DNA of 64,000 bases from Streptomyces sp. R44 (lineage in GTDB: Bacteria > Actinomycetota > Actinomycetes > Streptomycetales > Streptomycetaceae). The notes under the pieces are model-generated. The model saw nothing but the letters and a program-made list of their open reading frames with translations, was not told where the DNA came from and did not search any database. Within the stretch, counting starts at the first letter, position 1. Each line of letters begins with the position of its first letter. Positions 18,136 to 29,739 of this stretch are shown piece by piece. The stretch lies in assembly GCF_041053105.1 (NCBI RefSeq), contig NZ_CP163444.1, positions 992,001 to 1,056,000 on the forward strand, in the 5' to 3' direction. Made by a program: the position numbers and the translations under genes.

Positions 18136-18798
18136 ATGCGGCACCACGACCGTCCCGGCCAGCCCGAAGAGCGCGACCCCACCGACCGCTTCGCGAGCCC
18201 TCGGCCTTCCGCCGCGGGCAGGCACCGGAGAACGGGCGGGACGCGGCGGCACGTTCCGCGCCGGCCGTCGTTCCGTACCGCCGTCACCCTCGGCGGAGCC
18301 GCGGCCGTGGTGCTCACGGTGGCGACCGGGATGTACGTGGCCACTCCCGCGACCGGCACGACGGCCACCGCGGCCGCCGCCCCGGACCGGCCGACGGCGG
18401 CCGCCGGGAAGGCCGCCCGGTTCGTGCGGGACGTCGTGGAGCTCGCCAACGCCGAGCGCGAGAAGGCCGGTTGCGACCCGCTCCGCTCCGAGGGGCACCT
18501 GCGGGCCGCCGCGCAGGGGCACGCCGACGACATGGCCGCCCGCGACTACTACGAGCACCACAGCCCGGAGGGCCGGGACGCGGGCGACCGGATCACCGGC
18601 GCCGGGTACGCGTGGTCGACCTGGGGCGAGAACATCCACCGCGGACCGAAGACCCCGGCCCGGGCCATGGCGGACTGGATGGACAGTCCCGGCCACCGGG
18701 CGAACATCCTCAACTGCTCCTTCAAGGACATCGGCGTCGGGGTGACCCTCGCCGCCAACGGCCCCTGGTGGGTGCAGGACTTCGGAGCCAGACGCTGA
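18136..18798 (+). CDS. Secreted or anchored CAP (SCP-like) domain protein
   Basis: A 220-residue protein: a basic Pro/Arg-rich cytoplasmic start, a membrane helix at about residues 47-70, then a CAP domain to the end. CAP signatures are visible: the helix with NAEREKAGCDPL, EHHSPEG with the conserved His, WGENI with the Glu, and SPGHRANIL with the second His. Such bacterial CAP proteins are extracytoplasmic with poorly known function. GGAG lies 6 bases before the chosen ATG. It converges, 18 bases apart, on a sigma factor gene whose C-terminus is a paralogous CAP domain. Confidence 0.88.
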   Translation: MRHHDRPGQPEERDPTDRFASPRPSAAGRHRRTGGTRRHVPRRPSFRTAVTLGGAAAVVLTVATGMYVATPATGTTATAAAAPDRPTAAAGKAARFVRDVVELANAEREKAGCDPLRSEGHLRAAAQGHADDMAARDYYEHHSPEGRDAGDRITGAGYAWSTWGENIHRGPKTPARAMADWMDSPGHRANILNCSFKDIGVGVTLAANGPWWVQDFGARR

Positions 18799-18816
18799 GC
18801 AGCCGCCGTCTCCCGT

Positions 18817-20292
18817 TCAGGAGGCGGGGGCGGCCAGTTTCTGCACCCAGATCCGTCCGCTCGGACCGGGCACCGACGCGACGCCGGTGTCCCGGTACCG
18901 GCAGTCCAGCATGTTCTGCTCGTGCATCGCCCCGTCCTGCCAGTCCTCGACGACGCTCTCCGGGTCGGCCGCGCCGCGCGCCAGGTTCTCGGCCCAGGCA
19001 CTCCAGTCGTATCCGGCGGCGGTGATCCGCGCGTCCGCGAACTCGCCCTCGGGGCTGCTGTGCCCGTAGAAGCCGCGCGCGACCATGTCCCGGGCGTAGC
19101 CGCGGGCCGCCTCGACGAGCCGGGGGTCGGTGCGCAGCGGGGCGCAACCGGCCTTCGCCCGGAGGCGGTTGACGAGCGCGGTGACCCGCTCCCCCGGGTC
19201 GGCGGCCGGTGTCGGGCGCGGGGTGCGCCGGGGTGTGGGGGCGGCGGTGGTCGGCGCGGGGGCGGCGACGGTGGCCACCGGGCTCGGGGAGACCGTGGCC
19301 GGGGCGGTCGTCGCCGGGGGCCCGGCGAGGGGCCGCTCGGGCCTGGCCCGTGCCTCGGGCCGCGGCGGTACGAGGAGGGCGACGGCTCCGAGGACTGCGA
19401 CGGCCGCGACGCCGGCGACGGTGGCGCGGCGGAGGGGGGTCCAGCGGCCGCCCCGTACGGAAGGGGTCTCCGCGTACGCCGTGTACTCCACCGCGGGTGC
19501 GTCCGCGAGCTTCGCCGCGACGGTGAGCGGCGGCACGAGGCCGATGCCGACGAGGAGGCCCTCGACGGGGGCGAGTCCGCTGCGGCCGGTCGCGCGGGAG
19601 GCGCAGGCGGCGCAGCCGCGCAGATGGCGGGCGATCCGCTTGCGCCAGAGCGGGGAGGGCCGGCCGTCCCAGGCCGTGAGCATCTCGGTGAGCTCCGGGC
19701 AGGGCGGCATCGCGTCCAGGGCGCGGACCACCGCGCGTCCGGTGTCGAGGCGTTCCCTCATCCGCTGGACGCGGACGGCGGCGTGCGCCGGGGTGACGCC
19801 GAGGCCTTCGGCGAGCTCGGCGCGGGTGAGTTCGCCGGCGGCCTCCAGCCACCACAGCGCGAGGAGTTCGGCGTCGTCCTCGTCGAGCCAGCGGGTCGCG
19901 CGGGCCACGTCGCGGCGCTGCCCGGAGAGGCCGAGGCGGAGGATGGTGAGCTCGGTGAAGTCCCCGGCCGGGTCCGCGAGCTCCGCGGCCCGGTCGAGGC
20001 CGGGGACGGGCCCCCGACGGCGTTCCTGCCAGCGGCGCCGTATGCCGTTCATGGCGATGGCGACGAGCCAGGACCGGAAGCGCGACGGGTCGCGGAGGCC
20101 GGTGAGGCCGTCGAGGGCGCGGACCATCGTCTCCTGGACGATGTCGTCCGTGTCGGCGTGGCCGTCGAGGGCCCGGCCGACGATGTTGTGGACGAGCGGA
20201 AGATGGTCGCGGACCAGGGTGTCCCTGGCGTCCGCGTCACCCGCCCTGGCCGCCTTGACCAGCGCGGTGGTGCGTCGCTCGTCGCTGTGCAT
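18817..20292 (-). CDS. ECF sigma factor fused to zinc finger, membrane helix and extracellular CAP domain
   Basis: A 491-residue single-chain fusion. Sigma region 2 covers about residues 10-85 (DTDDIVQETMVRAL, RFRSWLVAIAMNGIRR), and region 4 about 135-185. A ZAS-like zinc motif follows (C198, then H223-x3-C227-x2-C230), then one membrane helix at 290-308, a Pro/Thr linker to 365, and a CAP domain at 366-487 with HSSPEGE and WAENLA. This topology puts the sigma domains inside and CAP outside, so the protein could sense the cell surface and act as its own anti-sigma. It resembles the C-terminally extended ECF groups known in Actinobacteria. GGGAG precedes the ATG by 8 bases. Confidence 0.88.
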   Translation of the reverse strand: MHSDERRTTALVKAARAGDADARDTLVRDHLPLVHNIVGRALDGHADTDDIVQETMVRALDGLTGLRDPSRFRSWLVAIAMNGIRRRWQERRRGPVPGLDRAAELADPAGDFTELTILRLGLSGQRRDVARATRWLDEDDAELLALWWLEAAGELTRAELAEGLGVTPAHAAVRVQRMRERLDTGRAVVRALDAMPPCPELTEMLTAWDGRPSPLWRKRIARHLRGCAACASRATGRSGLAPVEGLLVGIGLVPPLTVAAKLADAPAVEYTAYAETPSVRGGRWTPLRRATVAGVAAVAVLGAVALLVPPRPEARARPERPLAGPPATTAPATVSPSPVATVAAPAPTTAAPTPRRTPRPTPAADPGERVTALVNRLRAKAGCAPLRTDPRLVEAARGYARDMVARGFYGHSSPEGEFADARITAAGYDWSAWAENLARGAADPESVVEDWQDGAMHEQNMLDCRYRDTGVASVPGPSGRIWVQKLAAPAS

Positions 20293-20380
20293 GGGTCTGC
20301 TCCCTCATCCCTGGTCCGAGTCCCCCGTCGTCAGGAGACCCGTGGGCAAGGGAGGGATAACACTTTCCGATGGCCGACGG

Positions 20381-20674
20381 CTACCGCGGTGGTGCCGCGG
20401 GCAGGGTCGGGACCGTGGCCCCGTTCCCCTCCCGGACGGCCGCCACGACGGCGTCGTGCAGCTCGCGGCTCTCCTCCTCCGAATCGCACGGAACGGGACT
20501 GCCCGACATGGTGAACCAGTCGGACGCGCCGCTGTACTGCACGGCCACGCGTGCCTCGCGATCGGCGAACGTCGTGTGCACGGTCACATCGCCCGTGAGG
20601 ACACCCGCCTCGTCGGTCAGCACCCCACCTCGCCCGGTGTAGACACCGGCGGTCGTCCAAGATGCCCAGCTCAT
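20381..20674 (-). CDS. Small hypothetical protein
   Basis: A 97-residue soluble protein of beta-rich character ([35 protein letters not shown]) that I do not recognise. GGAGGGC lies immediately before the ATG. It sits between isocitrate dehydrogenase and the sigma-CAP gene, all on the minus strand, with a terminator hairpin just upstream of it. Confidence 0.7.
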   Translation of the reverse strand: MSWASWTTAGVYTGRGGVLTDEAGVLTGDVTVHTTFADREARVAVQYSGASDWFTMSGSPVPCDSEEESRELHDAVVAAVREGNGATVPTLPAAPPR

Positions 20675-20719
20675 GCCCTCCAGGGTCACACCGGTGGGTG
20701 AGATGCGCCACCGACGGGA

Positions 20720-20752
20720 CCGCCCCGGCCGGAGGGATTCCGGCCGGGGCGG
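20720..20752 (-). terminator. Hairpin terminator of isocitrate dehydrogenase
   Basis: A perfect 14-bp stem with a 5-base loop (arms 20720-20733 and 20739-20752) follows the isocitrate dehydrogenase stop. Confidence 0.7.
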
Positions 20753-20817
20753 TACGGGTCGCGCGCCGAGGCGGTACGGGTCGTCGCGCGCCGGGGCGGA
20801 CGACGGTCCGCGCCGGA

Positions 20818-24151
<3,334 letters not shown>

Positions 24152-24220
24152 GCCCCGATTCGAACCCATGCGCGCCCGTGGCGCCCGCTGGACTCACCCG
24201 AACGACACGTCGGAGGCGGG

Positions 24221-24514
24221 TCAGGCGTCCTGGCGCGGGCGCTGGGAGAGGACGAGGAGGATCAGTCCGGCGAGGAGGAAGCCCAGGGCGATGCCCTGGA
24301 CGGTGGAGCGCGCTCCCCGGTCGTCGAGGAGCGCGGTGGCCGCCTGGAGCGCCAGCGCGGCCCCCATCGACAGCTGGGCCCAGCCGAAGAGTCGCGGCCG
24401 GTGGACGTAGCCGCGCTGCCAGGGCATCACCCAGCCGCTGCGGAGCGTGGCCGTCCCGCCGACGAGAGCCAGCAATGCGACCACGGCGCTCGGAATCGCC
24501 ATGTACCAGGACAC
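24221..24514 (-). CDS. Small membrane protein
   Basis: A 97-residue protein with three likely helices (AVVALLALVGGTATL, GWAQLSMGAALALQAATALL, GIALGFLLAGLILLVLS). The GTG start has AGGGGGG 4 bases upstream. Function unknown. It lies 44 bases downstream of the GH15 gene and may be cotranscribed with it. Confidence 0.75.
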   Translation of the reverse strand: MSWYMAIPSAVVALLALVGGTATLRSGWVMPWQRGYVHRPRLFGWAQLSMGAALALQAATALLDDRGARSTVQGIALGFLLAGLILLVLSQRPRQDA

Positions 24515-24558
24515 GGTCCCCCCTCGATCTTCCAGCACCGCGCCGGAAGTCGACGCGA

Positions 24559-26400
24559 TCATGCCACAGCGAGCCGGCCGGCGCGGTCGCGGTCGTGGCG
24601 GCGTGTGCCGTAGAGGGTGAACGCCGTGTTCACCAGGGCGACATGACTGAGCGCCTGGGGCATGTTGCCGAGCTGACGGCCGGCCACCGGGTCCCATTCC
24701 TCGGCGAGGAGCCCGACGTCGTTGCGGACGTCGAGGACCCGCTCGAAGACGGCCCTCGCCTCGTCGGCGCGGCCGGTCACGGCGAGGGCGTCGGCGTACC
24801 AGAACGTGCAGGCGACGAAGCTCCCCTCGGTGCCGCCGAGGTCGTCGAGCTCGTGCGTGCCGCCGTCGCGGGCGTCGCCGTACCGGCGCAGGAAGCCGTG
24901 GTCGTCGAGCCGTTCCATCGCCCGGACGGTGCCGAGGACACGGGGGTCGGCGGCCGGGAGGAAGCCGAGCCGGGGGATCAGCAGGGCGGTGGCGTCGACC
25001 TGCCGGCTTCCGTAGTACTGGGTGAAGGAGCCCTGTTCCTCGCTCCATCCGCGGGCGCAGATCTCCGCGTGCAGTTCGGTGCGGAGCGCCTGCCAGCGTG
25101 CGAGGGAGCCGCGCAGTCCGGCGAGGCGGGCGAGGCGGACGGCACGGTCGGCGGCGACCCAGGCCATGACCTTGGAGTGGACGAAGTGGCGGCGCGGGCC
25201 CCGGACTTCCCAGATGCCCTCGTCGGGTTCGCGCCAGCGCTTGCCGAGGTACTCCAGGAGCGAGGCCACCAGGGACCAGGCCGCGGGGTCGAGGTCGACG
25301 CCGGCCCGGACGGCCGAGTAGACGGTGCTGAGGACCTCGCCGTAGATGTCGAGCTGGAACTGGCCGACGGCGGCGTTGCCGAATCTGACGGGGCGTGAGT
25401 TCTCGTAGCCGGGCAGCCAGTCGGCGTACGTCTCGGGCAGCCGCCGCTGCCCCTCGACCCCGTACACCGGCTGGAGGTCGGCGGGGTCGCCCGCGACGGC
25501 GCGCAGCAGCCAGTCGGTCCAGGCCAGGGCCTCCCTGCGGTATCCGCTGCGGAGCAGACAGGAGAGGGTGAAGGTGGAGTCGCGCAGCCAGCAGAAGCGG
25601 TAGTCCCAGTTGCGGCCGCCGCCGACGGACTCGGGCAGCGAGGCGGTGGCGGCGGCGACGATGCCGCCCGAGGGGGCGTAGGTGAGGGCCTTGAGGGTGA
25701 GCAGGGAGCGGAGCACGGCCTCGCGGGCGGGCCCTTCGTAGCGCAGGTTCGCTGCCCAGTCGTTCCAGAAGGCGAGGGTACGGGCGAGGGCGGCGGCGAC
25801 ACCGGCGGGCGAGGCGGGCGGCGGCGCGGGGGCGTACGAGGGGCTCCAGCCGAGGACGAAGGCGACCCGGCGGCCGGCCGTGACGGTGAACTCGCAGCTC
25901 GTACGGTCGGGGGTGACGTCCAGTTCGACGCCGGGCCCGCAGGAGAGGTGGGCGGCGTCCGGCCCGGCGAGGGAGACGACGGTGCGCCGGTCCTTCGCGC
26001 GGGTCCAGGGCACGATGCTGCCGTGGTCGAAGCGGACCCTCAACTCGCCCCGTACGGCGACCCGTCCGGCGACCCCCTCGACGATGCGGACGATCCTCGG
26101 GGAGTCCTCGCCCGGGCTGCGGGGCGGCATGAAGTCGGTGATCCGGACGGTTCCGGAGAGGGTCTCCCAGACGCTGTCGAGGACGAGCGTGTCGCCGCGG
26201 TAACTCCTGCGCGTACAGCGGCCGTTGCCGACGGGGGCGAGGATCCATCGGCCGTGGTCCGGCTCGCCGAGGAGGGCGGCGAGGCAGGCGGGCGAGTCGA
26301 AGCGGGGTGCGCACCACCAGTCGACGGACCCGTCGGTCCCGATGAGCGCGGCGGTCTCCAGGTCACCGACGAGGGCGTAGTCCTCAATTCGCCCTGCCAT
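24559..26400 (-). CDS. GH15-family glycoside hydrolase (glucoamylase/trehalase-like)
   Basis: A 613-residue cytoplasmic enzyme with the N-terminal beta domain (IEDYALVGDLETAALIGTDGSVDWWCAPRFDS) and the C-terminal (alpha/alpha)6 barrel of GH15. The motifs GGGRNWDYRFCWLRDS and GLLAEEWDP carry the Trp/Arg/Asp substrate contacts and the catalytic Glu. Actinobacterial members of this shape include trehalases as well as glucan 1,4-alpha-glucosidases, so the substrate is not settled. No signal peptide. It is divergent from the glycan operon across 199 bases. Confidence 0.9.
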   Translation of the reverse strand: MAGRIEDYALVGDLETAALIGTDGSVDWWCAPRFDSPACLAALLGEPDHGRWILAPVGNGRCTRRSYRGDTLVLDSVWETLSGTVRITDFMPPRSPGEDSPRIVRIVEGVAGRVAVRGELRVRFDHGSIVPWTRAKDRRTVVSLAGPDAAHLSCGPGVELDVTPDRTSCEFTVTAGRRVAFVLGWSPSYAPAPPPASPAGVAAALARTLAFWNDWAANLRYEGPAREAVLRSLLTLKALTYAPSGGIVAAATASLPESVGGGRNWDYRFCWLRDSTFTLSCLLRSGYRREALAWTDWLLRAVAGDPADLQPVYGVEGQRRLPETYADWLPGYENSRPVRFGNAAVGQFQLDIYGEVLSTVYSAVRAGVDLDPAAWSLVASLLEYLGKRWREPDEGIWEVRGPRRHFVHSKVMAWVAADRAVRLARLAGLRGSLARWQALRTELHAEICARGWSEEQGSFTQYYGSRQVDATALLIPRLGFLPAADPRVLGTVRAMERLDDHGFLRRYGDARDGGTHELDDLGGTEGSFVACTFWYADALAVTGRADEARAVFERVLDVRNDVGLLAEEWDPVAGRQLGNMPQALSHVALVNTAFTLYGTRRHDRDRAGRLAVA

Positions 26401-26458
26401 GACCGGATTGTATTCCTCCGGGGGATCGCGTGCAGAAACAACCTGGTGACAGGGGGGA

Positions 26459-26483
26459 ATGACCCGGCGGCAGAGCGGGTCAT
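26459..26483. promoter_or_regulatory. Dyad in the GH15 / glycosyltransferase divergent promoter
   Basis: ATGACCCG and CGGGTCAT are perfect 8-bp inverted repeats around 9 bases, in the middle of the 199-base divergent region. A dimeric regulator site is plausible. Confidence 0.4.
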
Positions 26484-26599
26484 CCTTTCGCGCGGGTCCG
26501 CATATCCTTCCGCTCTTCTTGACGGCGTCGCCCCGGGCGCAGGATTCTGAGAACGCGGGCCGGCCATCGAGAGGCCGGGCCGGCGAGAAGGCCGTACCG

Positions 26600-27388
26600 A
26601 TGAGTAGCGATTCGCATGCGCATCCCCTGCGCCGGTCGACCGACCGGGCACCCGGTTCTGGCACCCTGACGGTGAGCCTCGTCCTCACGGCCCGTCCGGA
26701 CGGCGGGGACCCGGGAGCGGCGCTCGACCGGATCCTCGACCAGGTGCCGTCGAGCGTGCGGGAGGTCGTCCTGATCGGCGGACCCGCCGGAGGGACCGAG
26801 GAGCGCGCCGGGCTCGGCGTGCTCCGGCTCGGGGCCTGGGACTTCACCCGCGGCGACATTCCGCACGCGGCCCTGCTCGCCGCGACCGGGGATCTGGTCG
26901 TTCTGATGAACGCCGACGGAAGCATGTCGCCGCAGGAGATCCCGCATTACCTGCATTACCTGGAAAGCGGTTACGACTTCGTCAAGGGATCGCGTTTCAT
27001 CGCGGGCGGGGATTACGCCGACTATCCGCTGTCACGGCGGATCGGGCACCGCGCTCTGCTGCGGGTCGCCCGCCGCCTCTACGGCCAGCACCTGACGGAT
27101 CTCTGGTACGGATTCTGTGCGTTCCGGCGCCCCTTCGTCGACCTCCTCGACCTGCGCGAGGACGGGGTGGAGCTCGGCGCCGAACTCGTCACGCACGCGC
27201 TGCACTACGGGCTGCGCGTCGCCGAGGTGCCGAGTCTCGAACTGCCCCGCCGTCACGGCCCGTCGCATCCCCGCACGATCCGCGACGGCGCCCGTATCCT
27301 CGGCGCCCTCCTCCAGGAGCGACCGCACAACGCCCTGTCGCGCCTCACGCGGACCCCTTTGCGCGGCTCGCGGGACGCTTCCGGTTGA
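26600..27388 (+). CDS. GT2-family glycosyltransferase
   Basis: A 262-residue protein with the core of polyprenol-phosphate-mannose synthase-like GT2 enzymes: DLVVLMNADGSMSPQEIP as the DxD-like metal and nucleotide-sugar site, YDFVKGSRFIAGG, and WYGFCAFRR. No membrane helix is evident, so it is cytoplasmic or peripheral. The N-terminus is abnormal for GT2: where a VVIPAYNE strand is expected it reads SLVLTARPDGGDPG. ATG 26600 has GAGAAGG 7 bases upstream. It is the first gene of a plus-strand glycan operon. Confidence 0.85.
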   Translation: MSSDSHAHPLRRSTDRAPGSGTLTVSLVLTARPDGGDPGAALDRILDQVPSSVREVVLIGGPAGGTEERAGLGVLRLGAWDFTRGDIPHAALLAATGDLVVLMNADGSMSPQEIPHYLHYLESGYDFVKGSRFIAGGDYADYPLSRRIGHRALLRVARRLYGQHLTDLWYGFCAFRRPFVDLLDLREDGVELGAELVTHALHYGLRVAEVPSLELPRRHGPSHPRTIRDGARILGALLQERPHNALSRLTRTPLRGSRDASG

Positions 27389-27493
27389 CGAAACGGCCCC
27401 AAGGGTGCTAACGCTGAGATGAGCAACATTTCTGGACAAACCAGACAGTGAGCGCACACCCTCGGCAGGGTCGGTTGCCGGAAGAGGCTCGTC

Positions 27494-27898
27494 GTGACCT
27501 CCATCCATTCCAGCCGGACGCCGGTGGCACCCGTGCCGCACCCCCTGCGGCGGGTGACCGACTGGCCCCTCGCCGATGCCCGGCACCGCTCGCTCTGCCG
27601 CCCCCCGCACCGTCCGACGGCCCATCCCGCCCGCCGCGCCACCGACCGGATCGGCCGCCATGTCCCCGCGCCCCTGTGCCTGACCCGCAGGCCGCGCGGC
27701 GCAGGGCGGCGACGGCGCGCGCGTACGGCCCACACCCGCACCGCGCGACGGAGTCGCGGCTCCGGCCGATCGTCCGGCGCGTCCGGCTCATCAGGCTCAC
27801 CCGGCCCCTTCGGCGGGTGCGGTGCGACCCACCGCGCCGCCCCTTTCCGCGCCCCCGCCCCGGTGCGGGCCCGGAAGCCGGGGAGGCGGGTGCCATGA
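27494..27898 (+). CDS. Arg/Pro-rich small ORF coupled to the next gene
   Basis: A 134-codon ORF from GTG with GGAAGAGG 6 bases upstream; its TGA overlaps the next ATG (ATGA). Third positions stay strongly G/C, as in real genes, but the product is an Arg-, Ser- and Pro-rich, probably disordered chain without recognisable domains. It may be a real small protein or chiefly a translational lead-in. Coding status is uncertain. Confidence 0.45.
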   Translation: MTSIHSSRTPVAPVPHPLRRVTDWPLADARHRSLCRPPHRPTAHPARRATDRIGRHVPAPLCLTRRPRGAGRRRRARTAHTRTARRSRGSGRSSGASGSSGSPGPFGGCGATHRAAPFRAPAPVRARKPGRRVP

Positions 27899-29739
27899 CC
27901 GGCTTCCGCGGACCCCTGCTCGTCGCCGTGTCGGGTCCCGACGACGCGGGCACGTCCTCGCTGGTGCGCCGGCTCGGGAGACTGCTCCGCGAGCGCGGCG
28001 TCACCGTCGTCACCGTCCATGGCCACGGCTGCTTCCTGTGCCGCCGACTCCCGGTTCCGCCACGCGTGAGGGAGACCGGGGAACCGGGTGGGGGCGGGTG
28101 GGCACGGCGCGCCTCGGATCCCGAGCGCCGGGGACCCCGGCTGCGCCGTGTCCACGCGCTCCTCGAAGCCGCCGAGCTCGCGGCCCGGATCGCCGCGGCC
28201 CGGCGGTTCGCGCGGGCGCGGGCCCACGGCGGGCAGGCCGTGGTCGTCACCGACCGCGGCCCGCTGGACGGCCTGGTGAGGTTCGACCCGCCGGCCTCCT
28301 CCGGGACGGCGTCCGCCTTCTGCCGGATCGCCGCGGGCTACGCCCTGACGCTGCTGGTGGAGACGGGGCCCTGGGCCCGGCCGGTCCGCGGCCGGGAGGA
28401 GACCGAGGGATCACCGGCCGCCCGGTGGGGCCGCTACCGGAGCTGGTCGCTGCGGCTGACGGGCATCGCGCGCCTCGACGGCGCACGGGCCCCGTCCCTG
28501 GTGGCGGGCGCGGCCCTGGAGCGGATCCTCGACACGGTGTGGGAACGGGAGCGGGTGGTCGCCGAGCCGGAGCCCGAGCCGGCCGGGGAGCGGCGGCACG
28601 TGGTGCTGTCGGTCTACGACGACGCGGACGACCCCGCCCACCGGGGCGAAGGGCCGCTGCTCGCGGGCAAGGTGGCGCGGCGGCTCGCCGAGGACTTCCG
28701 GGTGACCATCGTGACGGCGGGCCGACGCGGCGGCACCGAGGACCGGGACGGCATCCGGTACGTCCGGCTCCCGGTGGGCCGGGCGGGCCCACGCACCGGA
28801 AGGCTGCTCTTCCTCGCGATGCTGCCGTTCGCGGCCCGGCGGATCCGGCACGACCTGTGGCTGGAGAACTTCACTCCCCCGTACTCGACGAGCTTCCTGC
28901 CCCTGACGACCCGCGCCCCCGTGGTCGGCATCGACCACGGGGGCGCCGAGGCCCCGTGGTGGCGCCACCACGTGCCGTTCTTCCTGGTGGAGCGGCTCGG
29001 CCTGCGCTGCTACCGGCACATCGTGGTGACGAACGCGGCGGACGGATCGGTGATCCGCAGGCTCAGCCCCCGGGCCGACGTACAGGTCGTTCCCAACGGG
29101 GTGGAACAGCCCTTCCCTGACGAGGCCCGGCTGGGCGCCGGGCAGTTCATCCTCTTCCTGGACCGGATCGACACCTGGGTGAAGGGCCTCGACCTGCTGA
29201 TCGACGCCTACGACCGGGCCCGGCCGCCGCTCGACCTGCTGCTCGCGGGCACGGGTCCCCCCGCGGAGGAACGCCGGCTCACCGCGCTCCTCGCCGCCCA
29301 CGCCCGCGGCCCCGAACCCCGGATCCACTGGGTCGGACCCGCCGGAGAGGCCCGCAAGCGCCAGCTGCTGCGCGACAGCGCCTTCCTGGTGATGCCGTCC
29401 CGGCACGAGACCTTCGGTCTGGTGGCCCTGGAGGGCATGGCGTACGGCAAGCCGGTGCTGCACTTCGACCTGCCGGCGCTGCGCTGGATGCGCGACGGCG
29501 GCGACGTGGCCGTCCCGCCGTTCGACGTGGCGGCGTTCGGGGCGCGCATGACCGAACTGGCGACGGACACGGCGCTCCGGCGCCGACTGGGCCACCGCGC
29601 CGGGATCGCGGCGCGGCACTACACGTGGGACGAGACGACGGGCCGCTATCTGGCCCTGGCCCATCGGCTGCTCGACTCACCCGCCGCCGCGCGGCGGCCG
29701 AGGAAGAGGGGTGCGTCGTCATGGCAGACGACCCGCTGA
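27895..29739 (+). CDS. Degenerate P-loop kinase domain fused to GT4 glycosyltransferase
   Basis: A 614-residue fusion. Residues 1-220 have the layout of thymidylate-kinase-like P-loop kinases, but the Walker A site reads SGPDDAGTSS, with Thr20 where Lys is required; VVVTDRGPLDG (D120-R121) matches the DR motif. Residues 235-600 are a GT-B/GT4 glycosyltransferase, with PNGVE, KGLDLLIDAYDRA and the E-x7-E motif HETFGLVALEGMAYGKPV. The kinase half is probably regulatory or structural. GGGGAGG precedes the ATG. It overlaps the PIG-L gene by 19 bases and so belongs to one operon. Confidence 0.87.
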   Translation: MTGFRGPLLVAVSGPDDAGTSSLVRRLGRLLRERGVTVVTVHGHGCFLCRRLPVPPRVRETGEPGGGGWARRASDPERRGPRLRRVHALLEAAELAARIAAARRFARARAHGGQAVVVTDRGPLDGLVRFDPPASSGTASAFCRIAAGYALTLLVETGPWARPVRGREETEGSPAARWGRYRSWSLRLTGIARLDGARAPSLVAGAALERILDTVWERERVVAEPEPEPAGERRHVVLSVYDDADDPAHRGEGPLLAGKVARRLAEDFRVTIVTAGRRGGTEDRDGIRYVRLPVGRAGPRTGRLLFLAMLPFAARRIRHDLWLENFTPPYSTSFLPLTTRAPVVGIDHGGAEAPWWRHHVPFFLVERLGLRCYRHIVVTNAADGSVIRRLSPRADVQVVPNGVEQPFPDEARLGAGQFILFLDRIDTWVKGLDLLIDAYDRARPPLDLLLAGTGPPAEERRLTALLAAHARGPEPRIHWVGPAGEARKRQLLRDSAFLVMPSRHETFGLVALEGMAYGKPVLHFDLPALRWMRDGGDVAVPPFDVAAFGARMTELATDTALRRRLGHRAGIAARHYTWDETTGRYLALAHRLLDSPAAARRPRKRGASSWQTTR

